Below the pieces are notes generated by a model that made no database searches, was not told the DNA's origin, and worked only from the letters and a program-made list of their open reading frames with translations. Below, piece after piece: positions 5,839 to 5,899 of a stretch of DNA of 5,899 nucleotides (within the stretch, counting starts at the first letter, position 1; every line of letters begins with the position of its first letter). Made by a program: the position numbers and the translations under genes. The stretch comes from Desulfobacterales bacterium (GTDB lineage: Bacteria; Desulfobacterota; Desulfobacteria; Desulfobacterales; JAHIVH01). The stretch is taken from positions 1-5,899 of the forward strand of contig JAGVHJ010000188.1 of NCBI GenBank assembly GCA_020056645.1. Direction: 5' to 3'.

Positions 5839-5899
5839 CGAGTTCAAGGAAGGCGAAAATTTTAACCGCGGGAATACATAGACGTATTTCGAGGATTAA
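5835..5899. repeat. AT-rich nested inverted repeat, truncated by the window end
   Basis: TTTTCG (5835-5840) pairs with CGAAAA (5854-5859). After AAAATTTTAACC, the GGAATAC...GTATTTC arms (7 bp with one G-T pair) surround ATAGAC, and flanking TTAACC/GGATTAA is again complementary apart from one bulged base. The window stops at GGATTAA, so an outer AATTTTCG-type arm is expected just beyond. This looks like a palindromic intergenic repeat; I recall similar text between genes in Desulfobacterota genomes but cannot check it here. Confidence 0.5.

Noticed and set aside
1..5899. A complete defence island or a wholly new multi-gene system
   Set aside because: Only a partial hsdR is present. HsdM, HsdS, toxin-antitoxin, recombinase or transposase genes are absent, and the other genes read as ordinary metabolic or housekeeping families.

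Overview
The window looks like chromosomal DNA from a Gram-negative bacterium, most likely a Desulfobacterota ('deltaproteobacterial') lineage. That placement is an inference from the general look of the proteins (an uncharacterised Rossmann-type protein, a GNAT and an M20 hydrolase) and from the AT-rich inverted-repeat tail. No marker gene is present to prove it. Five protein-coding genes are well supported; no rRNA, tRNA or CRISPR array is visible.

Layout. (1) Bases 1-2376, plus strand: the helicase and C-terminal part of HsdR, the restriction/translocation subunit of a type I restriction-modification system. The N-terminal nuclease domain lies off the left edge, and HsdM and HsdS are not in the window. 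(2) Only 18 bases later a minus-strand cluster begins, read right to left: a SLOG-like Rossmann-fold protein (4902-4339), a 182-base gap with a hairpin and coding-like but frame-broken sequence, a GNAT acetyltransferase with a basic tail (4156-3527), and an M20 metallo-hydrolase (3525-2395). The GNAT stop and the hydrolase start are one base apart. The end of the hydrolase gene overlaps a REP-like hairpin at the junction with hsdR. (3) An intergenic stretch of about 170 bases (4903-5074) holds a strong minus-strand intrinsic terminator and a candidate plus-strand promoter. (4) Bases 5075-5728, plus strand: a PAQR/hemolysin-III membrane protein (TrhA/YqfA type). (5) Bases 5729-5899 are non-coding, rich in inverted repeats, and end inside a palindromic element cut by the window edge.

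How the genes fit together. HsdR is the motor of a DNA-defence complex whose partners would lie upstream. The GNAT and M20 genes are tightly coupled; one transfers an acyl group and the other usually hydrolyses amide bonds, so they may act on the same or consecutive metabolites (inference). TrhA is a separate transcription unit linked to membrane homeostasis.

I see no convincing wholly new multi-gene system. The most unusual signals are two nine-base A runs (sense strand), one at each end of the GNAT gene. The run at its start forms a textbook -1 slippery heptamer with a Shine-Dalgarno-like GGAGG eight bases upstream, as in dnaX. It would join an upstream coding-like frame to the GNAT frame. 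Sequencing error or simple gene decay are real alternatives.
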